Shown here one piece after another: positions 13,401 through 26,860 of a stretch of 64,000 bases of DNA (its first letter is position 1; each line of letters opens with the position of its first letter). Both the position numbers and the translations under genes were made by a program. The notes below the pieces were generated by a model. That model made no database searches. It was not told the DNA's origin and worked only from the letters and a program-made list of their open reading frames with translations. Origin of the DNA: Hybos culiciformis (taxonomy: Eukaryota > Arthropoda > Insecta > Diptera > Hybotidae); NCBI GenBank assembly GCA_964007475.1, contig OZ023273.1, positions 41,107,525-41,171,524 on the forward strand. The letters run 5' to 3'.

Positions 13401-16310
13401 ATTTTTAAATTATTTTATCGAAACCTATAGTCAAAGTAAATCTCATATCGAATCTAATGCTCGAAGATGAGAATTACTTAAAATTCTTAATATACTAGAA
13501 AGTTTCTTTTTCCTAAGACAATGTATACAAAATGCTTCATACATACAAAAAACTCAAATTCTAAATTCCAAGTTCTAAAACTCCTTGGCTTAAATATGAA
13601 TAGAATATTCTTCATAGATACTGTATTTAAATAACATAACGAAGACAAAAAAAAGGGTTAATTATACAAATCTAATCCAAAATAATCCTTTTCATTTTTT
13701 CTTATTTTGAAGTTCCTTCAGAATAATAAAAATATATATATATACGTATAATGTATGTGATGGTCCTTTTGTGGAATAAATACATATATCATCTATTTTA
13801 AAGATATGTATATACATTATCATGTATAATATACATATGTATTTAATTTTGTTTTTTTTTTTACATCAACATATTAGTTTATGCTTCTAAAAAGATAATA
13901 AAAATTATTTTAAGCATTTTTATCACAAGGATATATGATTATTAAAGCTTTGTTGGCCATTATACGCAAATAAATTTTAACTACAAAAAAAAAAAGAAAG
14001 ATAAATGAAAAAAAATGTAATGTATGTGTATAAACCCAGAATAAAACTAATATCCAGGATATTAATTCCCATTAAATAATAATCCTTGAATTATCTTTTA
14101 TTGATTTTTATTAGTCTCCTTTTTCTGTTTACTACATTCATACAAACATAATAATATATTTTTTATATTTTTTTTTTCTTATTCATTTAATATTTTTCGT
14201 TTTAGTTTTTTTTTTCTTCTGTGAACTTTTCTTCAATGTTAAAATACAAAATAAAATTATAATAAGAAAATATAAATCCTGAGTTAAATAATATTTAAGT
14301 TGGAGAATTCTTATGAATATTTCTAATATCAGAGATTTAAAAATAATTTCTGTAATAAATTAAAAAGATTGTATTAAAATAATAAATGAATCAGGCCATA
14401 GTCCTGACATTGTACCCATATAATTTGAATTAAAACTATATATTTGTATTTTTATTAAAACGAAAGCTTTGAAGTCAGCCTGAAAAATTAGTTTCAAAAA
14501 AAATAAATGACAAATTTTGATATTATTTTATATTATTAAATTAATTTAAAGAAATATTTGATTCTGAACACATCTGCTCCGAGTTTCTGGCTTATATCAA
14601 ACTTTAACTTACAAATATTCGTATTTTAAATATTATGACTGTTTATCATGAAACCTGGTATCATATAAAATTCTAAACACACATCCAAAAATCCAAATTA
14701 CATTCATACATAAATTTGTATATTATTATTCTACTTATGAACTACATACAAATGCTAATTCCAATATAATTTAGTTTCTAGCAGTGTACAATAATAGCTT
14801 TCGTAGAAATAATATAAATAAATATTAATTCAATTAATTTAAAATTTCCTATTCACGATATTTGCCAACATCTTTATAGAAAATTAGATAAAACTGAATG
14901 TGGAAATTTACTTAAAGAATTTTATTTTTCTCTATTAATTCTTTTGTGCAATCATAAATTAAAATTTATATTATAATTTTTCATTCTAGAATCCAACGAA
15001 ATGAATATTCAAGCGTATACATATGTTGTTCATTTTCATCATATATGTATACATATACACCAAGGACATATTAATAACCATTCTGAATTATGTGAGTGTT
15101 ATATGCTCGTGTCCTTGGAGGTTCATACCCTTAATAGGAAAAAAGCAAAATATAAAAAAAAAATAAAAGGATTATTAATTCTTTTTTCAACTATGTATTT
15201 TTTTTTTTATTCTTCCATAGTGTCATATTTAATGATTTTTCTGTTTTCCTATTTAATCTTTGGAACAGATACGTCCTGACCAAATGAATGTTCAAAGAAA
15301 ACTAGGTTAAAATATTGCAAAAAAAAAAAAATACAATATACATATTTTTATATGTATGTATCAGTCAACGAACCATAACAATATTCTTATCCTAGAGATA
15401 TGTGAAAAGAAAAGAAATTGAAAATTGAGAGAGAATTATGAAAATTTTCCGGAAATAAAAATCCGGAAAAACGAAAATTTTGTCTATATTTATTTTATGT
15501 TTATTTTTTTTTTTCATCACCCAAAACAATATTAAAGAGAAAAATATTAAAATATGAGAGAAAAATAAAGAGAAATATCATTTACTTACCATACTAATAA
15601 AATATACCATGCGAAAATCGTATACTGTTTGTTGGGTATACACTTTGAAAGGGGAAAATTTTCTAGAGCAAAATGAAAAATCAGCAATATTATTAAATTT
15701 AATCATAAATTAAAAGAAATATGCTTGCTAGATAGGTTGATAGGTATAATATGTATGTATAACTGATTAATTATTCAAAATATGTATATTTTTTTTTACT
15801 TTTTTTTTTAGCTCGACAAAGTAATTAAGCTCTTAAAATATTATTTCTTTTTTAATCAAGAATATTATTAAGACAAAAGAAAAATCAGTAATTACTTATT
15901 TATGAACTTTATTTTGAATGAATATGAACGACTTTTTTTGCTCTTTAATGAAAATAAAAGGACACAAAAAATTAATGGTAAAAAAATTTAGGAATGAATC
16001 GGAGTATGTATATACAAATAAAGCTATGAGAAACTTTATTTTGTATCCAAAAGTCTTACCAAACACGGCCCACTCCTAATGTCAAACGGAGTAAAACAAC
16101 TTAAAAAAATACTTCTTCATTAGACATTTTTATTGAAGGGAAAATATTTTTACCAAGTCATTAATTTATAAATTTACATTTTATATTCTCAAATTTCATA
16201 ATAGAATCCGATTTGTAAGAAAAGAGATGTAGATAATATAATGTATCTATCAAATATCAAATTCCGCGCAATTAGCCATTTTTTTGTGAATAAGATATTA
16301 AGATATAAGA
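10124..16310. other. AT-rich DNA without a supported gene
   Basis: This stretch is mostly AT-rich with poly-A, poly-T and AT-microsatellite runs. A degenerate repeated ATATCAAATGAAAG motif occurs near 11,530 and 11,655. The open frame at 15,001-15,279 has no recognisable domain and lies in AT-rich sequence; I do not call it. No RNA gene was recognised. Confidence 0.45.
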
Positions 16311-16555
16311 TATTTATTTATTTATTCAATCTATCAGTCTTATACTTTACAGATTTTCCTTAAAACTAATGTAAAAAATTCATTTTATAAAAATAAAAAT
16401 AAAATAACAATATAAATAAGTTCAATTCAAATATCAAAAAATATAATCAAATTTCATAACTAAAAATAATCAATACATACTTAAAAATTAAAAGTTAGAA
16501 GTGTAATTCAAAAAAAACTTAACTACATAAAATCGCAATTACCAATGTTTGAACA

Positions 16556-17569
16556 TTAATTATTAGATCTCAAAAAACTTTTCAATTTTAACTTAAACGT
16601 TAACCTGGAATAATTAAAATCGAAAACGGCATAACTTAAATTTAAATTTCTAAAGCAATTTGATACTGGTTCATAAAATCCATAGTTAGATCTATGAAAT
16701 GGTATAAAAAAGTACGGATCACCTCTTAAACCCATTCTAGGAATTACAAAAGCACATAAATCTAATAAAAAAGAGCAATTTATATTACTCATCACAATGT
16801 CATATGCAAACATCGAGCTTAAGAACAATCTTCTGAATTTCAAAGTTTCCAGATTAATAAGCTTACACTTATCATCATAACAAGAGATATGAGGAGCAAA
16901 ATTCAATTTACGCAAAGCAAATCTCACAAAGTTCTTTTGAACACTTTCAATTCTTCTTATATGAACACTATAAAACGGCATCCATACAACTACTGCATAT
17001 TCTAAATGTACCCTCACTAGTGACGTATACAATGATTTCAATGTATAGGGATCGGAAAATTCTCTAGAGTTTCGCTTGACAAAACCAAGCATTGAATATG
17101 CCTTATTAACAACTAATTCTAAGTGGTTAACAAAAGTCAAATCAAAGTTGAATAAAATTCCCAGATCTTTAACTTGAGCAACTCTATTAATAAATTCACC
17201 ACTCAATGAGTAGGGAAATATAACAGGATTCTTTATTTTGTAATAAGATACTGAATTACACTTATTTATGTTAATAAAAATTTTATTTACATCACACCAA
17301 CAAGCTAAATTATTTAAATCATTTTGCAACATCATACAATCAGAAATATTTGTAACCCTCAAATAAATTTTTAAATCGTCAACAAATAGAAGAGCTTTGC
17401 AATATTTAAAGATCTTACAAACATCATTAACGAAAATAATCAAAAATAATGGTCCCAAGTGCGTACCCTGACCAACTCCAGATTTAATATCAATTACCAC
17501 ACGGGAAGTATAATTTTCAATTTTCACCACATGTTTCCTATCCTTAAGGTAATTTAATTGTTTATTTAA
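16556..17569 (-). pseudogene. 5'-truncated non-LTR (LINE) reverse transcriptase, Jockey/CR1-like
   Basis: An uninterrupted frame of about 337 codons covers the C-terminal half of a non-LTR retrotransposon reverse transcriptase. Visible blocks are SGVGQGTHLGPLFLIIFVND (usual form SGVPQGSxLGPLLF), the catalytic motif as LLFVDDLKIY (usual FADD), then KDLGILFNFDL, a thumb region and RxxSVQKNFVRFALRKL. The endonuclease and the N-terminal palm and fingers are missing: reading upstream, a stop appears at 17,570-17,572. On the minus strand the 3' side ends near 16,312 in AATAAATAAATAAATA, a simple tail as in many LINEs. The FADD-to-FVDD change keeps both aspartates. Length and truncation indicate a dead-on-arrival copy; the intact frame suggests fairly recent insertion. 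The clade is inferred from motif style only. Confidence 0.85.
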
Positions 17570-17572
17570 TCT

Positions 17573-20078
17573 TTTTTAGTTAATAAAAGATACAGGTTCA
17601 TACAAAATTTCAAAAACATTTTCGCATGTTCCGCCAACTTCTGCGAGCACTGTGACAATCCTCGTTTTTGCAACACATCTACAGCTACACGATAAAAATT
17701 CAAAGAATATGTTGTTTTTTATTTATTTTTATTTTCAAGACTATTTTTTGATTTTTTTGGGGATACTATACTGATTTTATTAGACCAACTACCGTCTTCG
17801 GTCGTATTTAAATAAATAGATAGTCCTAACTATTTAAAATTCCTAAAATTTATTATTAAATAGTTAATTACCAGTGATAAATTCTTCATTACCAAAAGAG
17901 ATGCAAAATTATCTTTAATATATTACAATAAATATAACATTGATTAATAATTAATGTGATGAAAACATTTTCATGGTCTGTATAACTTACTTAGTAGAAT
18001 CAAAAGTAAATTAATTCTTTTCATTCCTGCTACATTTAGCGTCAATAAAAAAAAATTATGAAATATAATCAACTCTAAGAACTAGACACATATCATAATT
18101 TTTAAGTTAATTAAAAAAGCAAAAATATATATGTATTCGAGAAAAAATAAACCCAATTAAAAACATGTAAAATGCAATTTTTTAAACTGACAGGATGTTG
18201 AAATCCTGCGACAAGAAATATATGACATATTCATATAAATTTTACAATTTCATTCAATATGACAAAAAGGAAATATATGTAAAAAAAAATTTTTTAAATA
18301 TAAAATCTAATTAGCGCATTTTATTAAATAAAAGATGTATCCATTGTTACTTCAAATCAAAATAAAATAATAATGCTTTTACCTGATGCAAGCGATGTAA
18401 AACAAAAATTAAATATACTTATTTACAAGAATTACATAGGCAAAAAAAAACTTTTTAACCTTTCGAATAATAAAGACATCAGAAATATGTATTTTAGAAA
18501 TATCTATTTTGTATTGGCTAATTATGTCACTTGTCATTTGAAAAATCATAAAACATAATATACTTTCATCTATAAGAAATTTATGGCGCTGGAGAAACTC
18601 TGAAATTTATTCCGTTAATATATTCTCAGGTGCAGTTAAATTTTCTTTACATTTTAATTAAACACTATAATAATTCTCTTACAAGTAAAGTCTATATATA
18701 AAAATTAAAGCCCGTTTATGTATGTAAATCTTCTAAATTAAAAATCCGATTTGGACTGGCTTTTTTTTTCATGACATTCGATCGACTATTTTCGACTCTA
18801 GACAATTTTTTCGACTTTTTCGCATTCATTTTTTTGTTTTATTATTAATAAAATCTAGGATACAGGGAAACAACAAAAATGTTTGAAATATAAAAAAAAA
18901 AAAATGTTTTATATAATAAACAAAAATAATTAAACTTTTTTTGTCGACTATCACAGGTTGTCATCAGGTTTGTTACTAATACTTAGGTATGTAGTTAATT
19001 TGATTTTTTTTATATATATAAATATACCAACTATGTATTTTCTTTTTAAAATAAACCTTTTTTCACTGTTGATACACGCAATGATAAAAAAAAAATGTCA
19101 ATAAAAAATTCTAAATTGATTTGAAGTTTAGCGTAAAATTTAAAATTTCTATCGTTGCTCATGGAAAAAAATTAAAATTCAGAAACTACTACAAATTACT
19201 AAAATATTAAAATATACGAAAACCACTAATATTTTCACACATAAGATCGTTTATATAATTACATACCCAAAACAATGTAAGCTCAAAATTTTAGTCTATA
19301 TATTGTAAATTATAGTTAGTATAAATGACGCAAACATATGTTAATGAATTGTTGAATTAAAAACACTATAAAAGTCAGAAATGCAATTAAAGCGCAAAAA
19401 AAATTGTTTTATTTATATTATGCTATGCTACACAACTATATATACAAGCATACGTAAATAATAAGCAATGTTAATGTACCTTAACGTAGAAGCATATAAA
19501 CTAAACTACAATATAATTCATATACTATTCTTTCATTGTTTTTCGCTAATAAATTTCTTATTACACAAGTACAAGTATGCGTTTAAAAAATTCAATTGCT
19601 TATTTGTTATAATTATACTTAAATTCTTATATATGTAATTTCTATTTTAAAATTTTCTGTTCTCAAGTAGGTAACAAAAATATTTAAAAAAAAAAATTTC
19701 CTCTATTAAAGTTCTTAATGATTTTATTACTATCAATCAGGACTTACAAAAGGTTAACCGCCCTTTTTTCCACCGTTGTTACAACGCTGGCAAAGTGAAG
19801 TTCTTGGTATTATAAAATTTGATGAAATTTTATTACATTTACATCAAAATCTTAAAAACTTAAACTTAAATCTTGTTACAAATAAGCATGAATTTTTTTA
19901 AATATGATGAAAATATTATGGAAAAAAAAATTATGTATGGAAGGAAACAATATGGGAATAAAGCTTAAAAAGAAAATAAATGAAAACTTTTGTTCTTTCA
20001 TTAAAACGAGTCCTTGGAGTTATTTTTTTTTTCTCGTTTCATTTTAAAAAATATTTCTCAAAACTTGAAAAAATATAA

Positions 20079-20127
<49 letters not shown>

Positions 20128-23100
20128 TTAAGAAGCCAATCTTTTCTTGTTGCATGATGTTCTTTAGACTTTTTTCTGTTTATTCCACTACTAGAATTTT
20201 GAAAAATTAAGTTCATTGCATAGAAAAACATACAATGGTTAATTACATCCCATTAACTTGTTTGTTAAACAATAATTTTCCCGGTAGCGTTTCACTTCAT
20301 TTATAAAATGCAGACTTTTAGAATCTTTATATATATAGTATAGGAAAAAAATATTTTATATTTTATGTATTTTTTTCCACAGAAATTGTAGGTACAGGAT
20401 ATTTATATAATGCTTTTCATTCCGGAAAAATATTAACCGTGAAAATAAAGTTTTCTACAAACTATAATTATCGTAGTTTTAGTTTATTATTTTAAGTATT
20501 TTTATTTTGTTTGGTTTTTTTTTTTTTGTTTTTAGAAAGATAAAACTTTTATATTGAATTATAGGTATATATAAAATCTATGTACGTATAGAATTGAAAT
20601 TTTTTTTTTTTAATATATAGATAGTAATAATACTAATATAGATAGTAATAATACTAATAAGGTATAGGTAATTGCAAGAAATAAACTTGATCAAAGCTTT
20701 AAAATCTAAATCGGGGAAAATAATTTGTGTAAATAAAAAAATTTACGGAGAAACCATTTGGACCTGAACCTTTAATTAATTTTTCAGAAATAATTCTGGC
20801 TTGACGTTTGTCGTTTTTAAACATCATCATTTGGTCTTTAAAATTGTAATTGTTCGTTTAAAAGCATTATTATTTAATGTTTGTTATTTTAACTAATTAT
20901 TGTATGCATTGAATCTTATTAGATTGAATGTTAGATCTTTTTACGTGCAGAAATTTTACCTCCGTTGTTATATACATTAACATTTTTTTTAATAAAGACG
21001 CAATAGTCCGTAAAATCTATTAGTGTAAAACTTAATTTAAATTCAATCAAAAGAAATTGTTTTATGAAAAAATTGCAGTGCATGGTGATGTATCGAGGAA
21101 ATTAACGAAGAAGACAAATTAAGATATTGTTAGAAGATTAAAGTAATTGGTTTTCTTGGAGATTTTTTCCAGAAATTTAATAAAAAAAAATAAATTAAGA
21201 ATAACGTTTTTACCACCGACTAAAAAGTAAAAATTAAATATTCTTTGGGTAGTGTGGACATTTTGAATTCTTGACTGAGTGGTATAGATGCGGTAAATTG
21301 CATTGTTCACTGCAATTTTAAATAACTCTATGTCATAGATACTATTTATTAATAAATTATTATTAACTGATTAGCAGAATTTTTAGTAAGACTGCCGTTT
21401 TCTCTCATAAATACAATTATTATTATTATTTTTTAAATCATAAAACATAAAAAAAAATCAACAATGAAACAGATTAACCGAATATTTTACTTTATTAAAA
21501 AAAAATAATAATAATAATAAAATATTTTCTCCGTTAAAAATAAAATATTTTAAGTTTAGAAAAGGATGTTGCATATATTCCTTCTTTTTATTCATTTTAA
21601 AAGGATAATGTATATTTTTTTTTATGTTTAAATAAAAGCATAAATTTATCGTATAAATTTATGCAAAATTATGCGACATAAAAATTAAAATATATAGACT
21701 TTCACACGATGATAAATATACCTACGTAGTTATGAGTGGAATATGGCAAAAAAATAATAATAAATTTATTATTTAAACTTATCATTCGAAGTAATATTGC
21801 ATGTCAAACCATTTCGTAAGTGTTTATATCCTTTTATTAATAAAATACGTTTTCCCATAATTTTCTTCATTTACTTATTTCAGTTTTTTTTTTTTGAATG
21901 AATAACTTTTTTCTAAAAGGTGGCAAAAGTAAAGGATTACTATACATTAAATGTTTTTTTAATAAAAAAAAAAAAAAAAATTTTATCAAGATTATTTTTA
22001 TATTTTTACCCTACATTATGTTCACATCATAAGATGTCCCTTCAAAGACTTTCATCGACAAAAAAAAAAGAATAGAATTTTATGAGTTTTTTTTTCATTT
22101 AATTATAGAAAACTTTTGAGATTCCTAAGCAACAACATTATATGGAAAACGTTATCAATATGTATAGTATACATACTTTTCAATCTAGTTGTCAGAAAAT
22201 ATAACATTATTTATCTATCGATGAAAAGATTCTGTTAAAAAAAATCTTGACGTTAAAGAACGGATATTTTAATATTTTTTTTCTAACCTGATTTATGATT
22301 TTTCGAACAAAGCTGTATATTAAATTTGTGCTAATGTGTCAATGTTTTAAGACCGAAATTTTAAGACCCTAGTCGTGCTCTAGTCATTACATAAGAATCC
22401 CTATAAGTCTGCTGAAATAAATAAGTTTGTTTCATCTTTTTTTTATGTTTTTCGCAAAAATTCAATGTAAATTGAAAATTATAAACTCTTCTATAATATT
22501 TTCCAAAAAAAAAAAATTCTTTTCCATCTGTACTGTATATATTATGAAGCTATTACTTAACGTTGAGCGTATGTAATTTTGTGTGAATAGAAAAAGTAAC
22601 GCAAAAAAGATACAATAATTTTAAGCGAAAATTATTTATAGAGGTAAAAGTATCATAATTTTTGTGCTAGAGTAAGGAAAAAATATAATAAAAATTTATT
22701 TTAAAGGATTATTATCATGACAAATTTATATAAAATGCTTTTTCATATAACGCTTTATAATATTTCATATGTTTAATTTTTTTTTTAGCAATTATTATAT
22801 TTTCAAGGATTATTTAAAATCTCATGAAGAAAATATGTACAGAATAAGAATCATAAGTTCAATTCAATATTTTTTTTATCACAATATGGTATATATTTCA
22901 AATGCAAATGTTTATTTTCTTTTAAATATATAATATAAGTGTCAAAATTTAACACATATATTATAAGCAGGAAAATATATTATGACAGGTTTTTTATTGA
23001 TTACTTAATGTCTTAATGAATTAACAAATTATAAATATTTATTCACCTAACGCAGATATTTTTAACATAATTGCCAAATTTTTAATAGGGTCTATTTTAT

Positions 23101-24183
23101 TTGCCAAAAATATAAAATTATGTGTGAGAAGAAATATAACTTTTTTTTAACTTTTTGGTGTAACTAAGTTGTTAACCTTTTCTGTAAGTTTGTCCCTTAT
23201 CCAAAAGAATTTAAACATAAATTGATGTTACAATATATAAATATAGATATACCTTTATATAAAAATTATGTATATATTAACCTTTGAATAGGCTAGTTCC
23301 TTATAATACAAATGGAATATTACACCTTTATTGTACTCTTGGGTAAGCGACTCAAGACGACTGAACCACAAAATTCAGAAAAATTATTTCATTTATTGAT
23401 TAAATAGATTAAATAAGATCCTAAATTATGTAGGTCAAGGTACAAATATAACCATTTATTATTAAACAAATCTAATAATTCATTAGTTGTACTCAAAGTT
23501 TGGCTAAAATATTTTGAAAATAATAAAAAAATAAAATAAAAATAACAATTAGAAGTTAAACTATAACATTTTTAGGTAGTTTTCTTACACTCAAAAAACG
23601 ATCAGTTTTCTAAAAAATTGTTTCTTTGAATTTACAAAAGTTATTATATTTGAATATGTAAATTTTATTAATAAACTTTACTTTTTAATTTTCGAAGTTA
23701 TTTACACTTAAAATCCAATGTTTATCAAATTTATATGTCAAAGGGTTGAAATAACAGAATGACTAATATTTGATTCAGACTATACGCTTTTTTATTTATT
23801 AGTGGATTGTGTTTTTTTAATTTTCATAAATATATTTTCGCGGATTAGTTTCTCGGAACATACATTTTTTTAATCGAATTTAATTTCCGATTTAATATAC
23901 AATTTTCATATGATATTTAAGACAATTGTATCATTCAATATTTCTTTCAATTTGAAAAGTTCAAAAAATTTGAGTACCTATTCCTCTCAAAAATTTATTA
24001 GTTAATTTTTTCAAAGATTACATGAATATTTTTTTTCTGTTAAAAACCATTAAAAATAGAACAAAATGATTTAATATAAATAAATAAAAGATTGCTAAAT
24101 CGCAAGAACGACTCAAATTGATTGTCGATCCAATCATTAATTTTATTATATTTAAAATTTATCTTGAAGTAATTGTTATCTTT
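17573..24183. other. AT-rich DNA, nothing coding recognised
   Basis: Simple-sequence tracts (see the 20,080 microsatellite) and a 21-bp direct duplication around 20,620-20,660 (TATAGATAGTAATAATACTA repeated twice) are visible. Short frames such as 18,373-18,558 show no family signal. Confidence 0.45.
20080..20126. repeat. (TAA)n trinucleotide microsatellite
   Basis: An uninterrupted run of about 15 AAT/TAA units follows a poly-A-rich stretch and ends at GTTAAGAAGCC. It is likely polymorphic in length; no function is implied. Confidence 0.95.
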
Positions 24184-24185
24184 TA

Positions 24186-24799
24186 GTCTAAGAGCTCGCA
24201 ACGTTTTTGGCACGTGATTTTAGCAAGGCGCATTTTTTAAAATATTGTTAAATGCTACGGTGCAGGACCCATAAGGGTAGTCTGGCTGTCAGATGACGTT
24301 GCGTTTACCCGTGGGAGCAGATCCAGGTAGGTCAAAGAAAAAATGCAAAATTACGTGATAATAGCACGATTTCTAGTTATGTCACTTGTTTGTGCTTATT
24401 ATATGAAATGTTAATGCATCATTGCCAGACGGCTTCGGAGTTGTTAAGACCGTGCCAGACCTTGATTTATAACAAAAAAAAACTTCAATTTCACGTCATT
24501 TTAGCAAGGCTGAAATTTTTATATGTTATAGATTGGATCTTATATATACTACATCCAATTTGCCAGACGGAAATACCGTTGCTAAATGGATGCCAGACCT
24601 ATGTCATTTAAAAGTAATTTGTTTTTTTTCATGTAATTTTGCATTTTTTTTACCTACTTGGTTCTGCTCCCACGGGTAAACGCAACGTCGTCTGACAGCC
24701 AGACTACCTTTATGCGTCCTGCACCGTAGTATGGAACATTATATTAAAAAATGAGCCTTGCTAAAATCACGTGAATTCTTACGTTGCGAGCTCTTGGAC
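24186..24799. mobile_element. Foldback MITE (about 614 bp) with very long terminal inverted repeats
   Basis: The outer ends GTCTAAGAGCTCGCAACG (left) and CGTTGCGAGCTCTTGGAC (right) are inverted. The pairing continues inward for roughly 170 bp with small gaps: CACGTGATTTTAGCAAGGC, TACGGTGCAGGAC, GTCTGGCTGTCAGA, GACGTTGCGTTTACCCGTGG and GAGCAGA all recur inverted on the right. TA flanks both ends (24,184-24,185 and 24,800-24,801), which would fit a Tc1/mariner-type duplication. The middle (24,390-24,620) repeats GCCAGAC several times but encodes nothing recognisable. Confidence 0.8.
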
Positions 24800-26509
24800 T
24801 ATTTGTTATGCATATAATGATGATCTTGTTGTGTATATAGTTCATTTTAACCATATTTCTTTTAATTTTTTAGTTTAAAAAAAAATAAGAAAATAAAAAT
24901 CCTTTAATGTTCAGAAAATAATGATAATGTCACTGTACATGTATGTTCATGCAAATAAAATATATATAATGTACTCTTGTGCTCATAAAAAAAAAAAATT
25001 CATAGACATAACTTTCACATTATTATTCTATGAAATATGTTTACCGCAAATAATTGTATTGAAGAAAAAGTTTTTGTTTTTTTTTTTTTATTATTTATTT
25101 TTTTTTTTTATATTTCAAATGAACTTTTAAGTTTCTTTTTATGAAATTGTGCTCTTAAAAAAAAAGAAAATGTGTGCATAAAAATAAAACATAATAAATA
25201 AAAGCTCTCTTAATTTAAAAAATTCACATTTCTTTATATTTCATGTGAACATATTTATTTTCATTTTTTTTCCTTTTTTTTTTTATTAAATTAAACTTAA
25301 GCACTGCAATAAAATAATCTTTGAAAATCCTTTCAAGTGTAAAAAAAAAAAAATAAATAAATAAATAAAATGAAAAACTTACAATATGTTAAAACAAAAC
25401 TGAAAATTCTTTGTTTTTCTTATTATATTCATACCTACATATATTATATATTTATACTTATATATAAATTTTGCACAAATAAACACATAAATTATTTTCA
25501 TCTCAATTTGGTAAATTTTTAAGATACCGACACACAACACACAGCTAACGTATATAAAACTAGTAAAGTAAAAAAAAAAAAAAATAATAATGATGTCAAA
25601 ATTTTCGCGTTATGCAATTTTAACAAGGGACACAAGTGGAAATTAAACAAAAATGCATTTATGAAGTAACACTATATATACTTATGTGGAGGAATTTAGT
25701 TTTTCAAGATCTGAAGTTGAATTAAAAAGTGAACAGATGTTTCTAAATCCTATATATTAACACATATATATGTATTTATGTAACTTCTTAGGCTTCAAAA
25801 TAAGACATATGGAATTCTGTTTTAAGTGAATTAAGCACAACGTATGAAGTATTTATTGCCGCAATCTTTTCTGCGATAACATTTTACTAAAATAACATGG
25901 TTTCTGGGCTCTATTAAAATATCTAAATATGAAAAAATATAAAGTTAAGAAAAAATTAAAATATTTTTAAATCTTTTTTTTTTTTTTTTGTTATTTTAGC
26001 AAAAAAAAATTGTTTAACTTCCATGTATGTATGTATATTAAAAAAAAAAAGAAAACCTTATGAAATTTTCTTCTTGAATCTCAAAAAAAAAAACGAAAAA
26101 AAAAAACGAGAACCGTTTACACAAAAAAAAAAGTATCAAATTAATTCATAATAAATTAACTCCAACTGCCGTTAGAAATTTTCTTTGTGCTATTTTTGTA
26201 TCCCCAAAGTATATTTTGAAGTTCATTTTTTTGTTCAAAACATCATTAAATATAAATGTGTAAACATTCACATGAATCCTTTATGCAAAATTAAAAAAAA
26301 AAAAAGCAAAAAGTAGGTAACTACGACTTTCATAATTCAACATAAACATTTTTTGACGATAGAATATTCTGCATAATATATTAATTAAATTTTAAAGGAA
26401 AAAAGATTCAAAATTCGTCAAGCTTCATGTTCTAGTTAAGTTCAACTTTGACAACAAGAACCTATATTAAACGGATCATATAATAATACAAATTTTTAAA
26501 GCGTTTTCC
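24800..26509. other. AT-rich DNA, nothing recognised
   Basis: Poly-A and poly-T runs dominate. The Phe-rich frame at 24,921-25,130 is low complexity and is not called. Confidence 0.5.
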
Positions 26510-26860
26510 AGTAAAAAAAACGTATTATATACGTTTTTACTTTCTGCCAGTCTATTTGTCCGTCTGTCAGTTTGTCCTTCTATCCTTCTATCCTTCTGTC
26601 CATCTGTTCGTCTGTCTGTCGCGCACTTATATGCTTATAACTACTAAACTACTGGACTGATTTTGATCGTTTCAAAGCTGAAGCATTCTCAATTATATTT
26701 ACTTTCAGCCAAGCCAAATTCTGAGATTCTTCGTGATCGGAGTGAATTCCAATCAAAGTTGGGATCTGAAGAACAGTTGTATATAAAAAAAAATCTAAAA
26801 ATATTTTAAATTGAAATTTTGAAAACGGGCTCCATACTTCATTTATGAGGTACTGTTACT
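26510..26860 (-). repeat. Dispersed repeat, copy 3 (inverse orientation)
   Basis: The segment has a pyrimidine-rich run of degenerate TCTGTCC/TTCTATCC units (26,545-26,625), then GTCGCGCACTTATATGCTTA and ACTACTAAACTACTGGACTGA. These are the reverse complement of motifs in the 2290-2535 copy. Beyond it, the motif TTGAAATTTTGAAAACGGGC with CTCCATACTTCATTT recurs in diverged form near 38,395-38,430. It is non-coding and the repeat class is unknown. Confidence 0.65.

Noticed and set aside
15001..15279. 92-codon plus-strand frame
   Set aside because: It has a His-rich start followed by AT-driven Lys/Phe/Leu runs, and no domain is recognised.
20080..20126. CRISPR-like or satellite array
   Set aside because: It is a plain trinucleotide microsatellite; no spacer-repeat structure occurs anywhere in the window.
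24390..24611. 73-codon frame with MCLLYEMLMHHCQTASELLR
   Set aside because: It lies wholly in the spacer of the foldback element, and no family is recognised.
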